Under the pieces are notes generated by a model, which was not told the DNA's origin, did no database searches, and was given only the letters and a program-made list of their open reading frames with translations. The position numbers were made by a program, and so were the translations under genes. From CAZEUZ01 sp964515805 (lineage in GTDB: Bacteria > Pseudomonadota > Gammaproteobacteria > Pseudomonadales > Cellvibrionaceae), in NCBI GenBank assembly GCA_964515805.1, contig CAZEUZ010000185.1:1-14551 (forward strand): a DNA stretch of 14,551 nt. The letters run 5' to 3'. Numbering within the stretch: the stretch's first letter is position 1; every line of letters starts with the position of its first letter. Of the stretch, positions 13,941 through 14,551 are shown one piece after another.

Positions 13941-14414
13941 TTGAATAGAGTAAAAACTACCAAACTAGATAGCAAATCATTTGACCTAATCGACAAGATT
14001 AAAAATAGCCTGTCCTTTTCTCGGTTGTGCGTAATAACTGCAGTCTTCAGTATGGCGATTTTTAACGTTTCTTGCTCTGATGAGCCTGCGGAAGAGCTAA
14101 AAGAAGAAACGGCATCCGCTCCTGCTCCAGATCCTGCTCCTGCTCCAGATCCTGCTCCAGATCCTGTCAAGAAGGAAGTGTGTTTGTACCAGCACAAAGA
14201 CTACAAAGGATGGGAAAAATGCTATAGCTCGGATCAGCCTAAATTTAAGCAGTTGGGCATTAATGACCAGGTGTCTTCTTTGAAGGTTAAAGGTGGCGCT
14301 GAAGCAAGACTCTTTCAACACCACGATTATCAGGGTTTCAAACGAGTGTATAAAAATAATACACCATGGGTTGGAGCAGATAATGACAAATTCTCATCCT
14401 TAAAAGTCAGATAA
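13941..14414 (+). CDS. Exported beta-gamma-crystallin domain protein, possible lipoprotein
   Basis: The protein has four parts: a long N-terminal region, a hydrophobic export segment (LCVITAVFSMAIF), a Cys that may be lipidated, and an Ala/Pro/Asp linker leading to a C-terminal beta-gamma-crystallin domain. The domain has two Greek keys, with openings CLYQHKDYKGW and ARLFQHHDYQGF and ends INDQVSSLKV and ADNDKFSSLKV. NDQVSS and NDKFSS both fit the (N/D)(N/D)xx(S/T)S calcium clamp, so binding of two Ca2+ is predicted. The residue three before the Cys is Asn, a poor lipobox, so plain secretion is possible. I place the start at TTG 13941 because GGGAG (13928-13932) lies eight bases before it; an ATG at 13926 would give 162 residues but has no ribosome site. 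An ATG at 13936 is out of frame and meets a stop after two codons. Function is unknown. Confidence 0.72.
   Translation: MNRVKTTKLDSKSFDLIDKIKNSLSFSRLCVITAVFSMAIFNVSCSDEPAEELKEETASAPAPDPAPAPDPAPDPVKKEVCLYQHKDYKGWEKCYSSDQPKFKQLGINDQVSSLKVKGGAEARLFQHHDYQGFKRVYKNNTPWVGADNDKFSSLKVR
14118..14165 (+). repeat. In-frame tandem repeat encoding the Ala-Pro-Asp linker
   Basis: Two identical 18-base units (14118-14135 and 14136-14153), starting GCTCCTGCTCCAGAT, are followed by a 12-base partial unit (14154-14165). They encode the APAPDP, APAPDP and APDP linker of the crystallin-domain protein. Unit sizes are multiples of six, so slippage would change linker length without breaking the frame. Confidence 0.9.
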
Positions 14415-14429
14415 TTGAAAACGTATGGA

Positions 14430-14461
14430 GCGGTGAACCCGTTTGTCCAGCGGTTCACCGC
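14430..14461. terminator. Stem-loop downstream of the crystallin gene, likely terminator
   Basis: GCGGTGAACC (14430-14439) and GGTTCACCGC (14452-14461) form a perfect ten-pair stem with a twelve-base loop, 15 bases after the stop. It lies between two converging genes, as a shared terminator would. Neither side has a full T tract; the minus-strand side has only a short run of T after several bases. Termination is inferred from stem strength and position. Confidence 0.55.
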
Positions 14462-14504
14462 CCTCTGTAACTGTTAAAATTTATCTTTGGTTGAATTATA
14501 AGTC

Positions 14505-14551
14505 TTATTGCAAATCCAAATCGTAATCCACAATTACCGGCAGGTGGTTAG
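14505..14551 (-). CDS. C-terminal end of a gene, possibly endonuclease/exonuclease/phosphatase superfamily (partial)
   Basis: On the minus strand the last 14 codons before a TAA read NHLPVIVDYDLDLQ; the rest lies outside the window. Proteins of the endonuclease/exonuclease/phosphatase (DNase I-like) superfamily typically end with SDHLPV plus a hydrophobic strand, where the His is catalytic. The two bases before the Asn codon are CT, compatible with Ser, giving (S)NHLPV with Asn in place of the usual Asp. With so few residues the call is tentative. The gene would converge on the crystallin gene. Confidence 0.42.
   Translation of the reverse strand, partial: NHLPVIVDYDLDLQ

Noticed and set aside
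14118..14165. Short tandem repeats as a CRISPR array
   Set aside because: Units are contiguous without spacers and encode a protein linker in frame.

Overview
The window reads as chromosomal backbone of a Gram-negative gammaproteobacterium. Two conserved gene blocks support this: the rpsU-dnaG-rpoD macromolecular-synthesis cluster, and the pyrG-kdsA-eno-ftsB-ispD-ispF cluster in the usual gammaproteobacterial order. Heptose and Kdo genes for lipopolysaccharide core and outer-membrane-type lipoproteins agree with an LPS-bearing cell. The DNA is moderately AT-leaning. I cannot name the genus. No insertion sequence, prophage, CRISPR array or rRNA gene is visible.

Layout. Bases 1-144 are the 3' end of ilvE. 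Bases 163-1768 hold a tightly overlapping trio: gmhA, gmhB and a membrane-anchored DM13-domain protein. Bases 1927-6101 carry rpsU, dnaG and rpoD, with a hairpin between rpsU and dnaG and probable rpoD promoters in the dnaG-rpoD gap. A tRNA with anticodon CAU and tRNA-Ile2 features follows (6212-6288). The 168-base gap after it, up to the 3' end of ispF, shows only short inverted repeats. Bases 6457-11849 are the minus-strand operon, transcribed pyrG, kdsA, eno, ftsB, ispD, ispF. Divergent from pyrG is a GT9 heptosyltransferase-family gene (11965-13032), which ends at a strong hairpin shared with a convergent lipoprotein gene.

The right end (13095-14551) is the accessory-looking part. A ricin-type beta-trefoil lipoprotein (minus) and a beta-gamma-crystallin secreted protein or lipoprotein (plus) diverge from a 345-360 base spacer. 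A minus-strand gene end resembling the endonuclease/exonuclease/phosphatase superfamily closes the window.

How the genes work together. GmhA and GmhB supply activated heptose, KdsA makes Kdo-8-phosphate from phosphoenolpyruvate, and the GT9 enzyme probably transfers heptose to the core. PyrG supplies CTP, which Kdo activation and IspD both use. Enolase makes phosphoenolpyruvate, IspD and IspF make isoprenoid precursors for the undecaprenyl carrier, and FtsB acts in septation. The window therefore centres on envelope building beside replication and transcription initiation. The least understood parts are the DM13 protein in the heptose operon and the two small all-beta exported proteins at the right end. 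I do not see clear evidence of a new multi-gene system.
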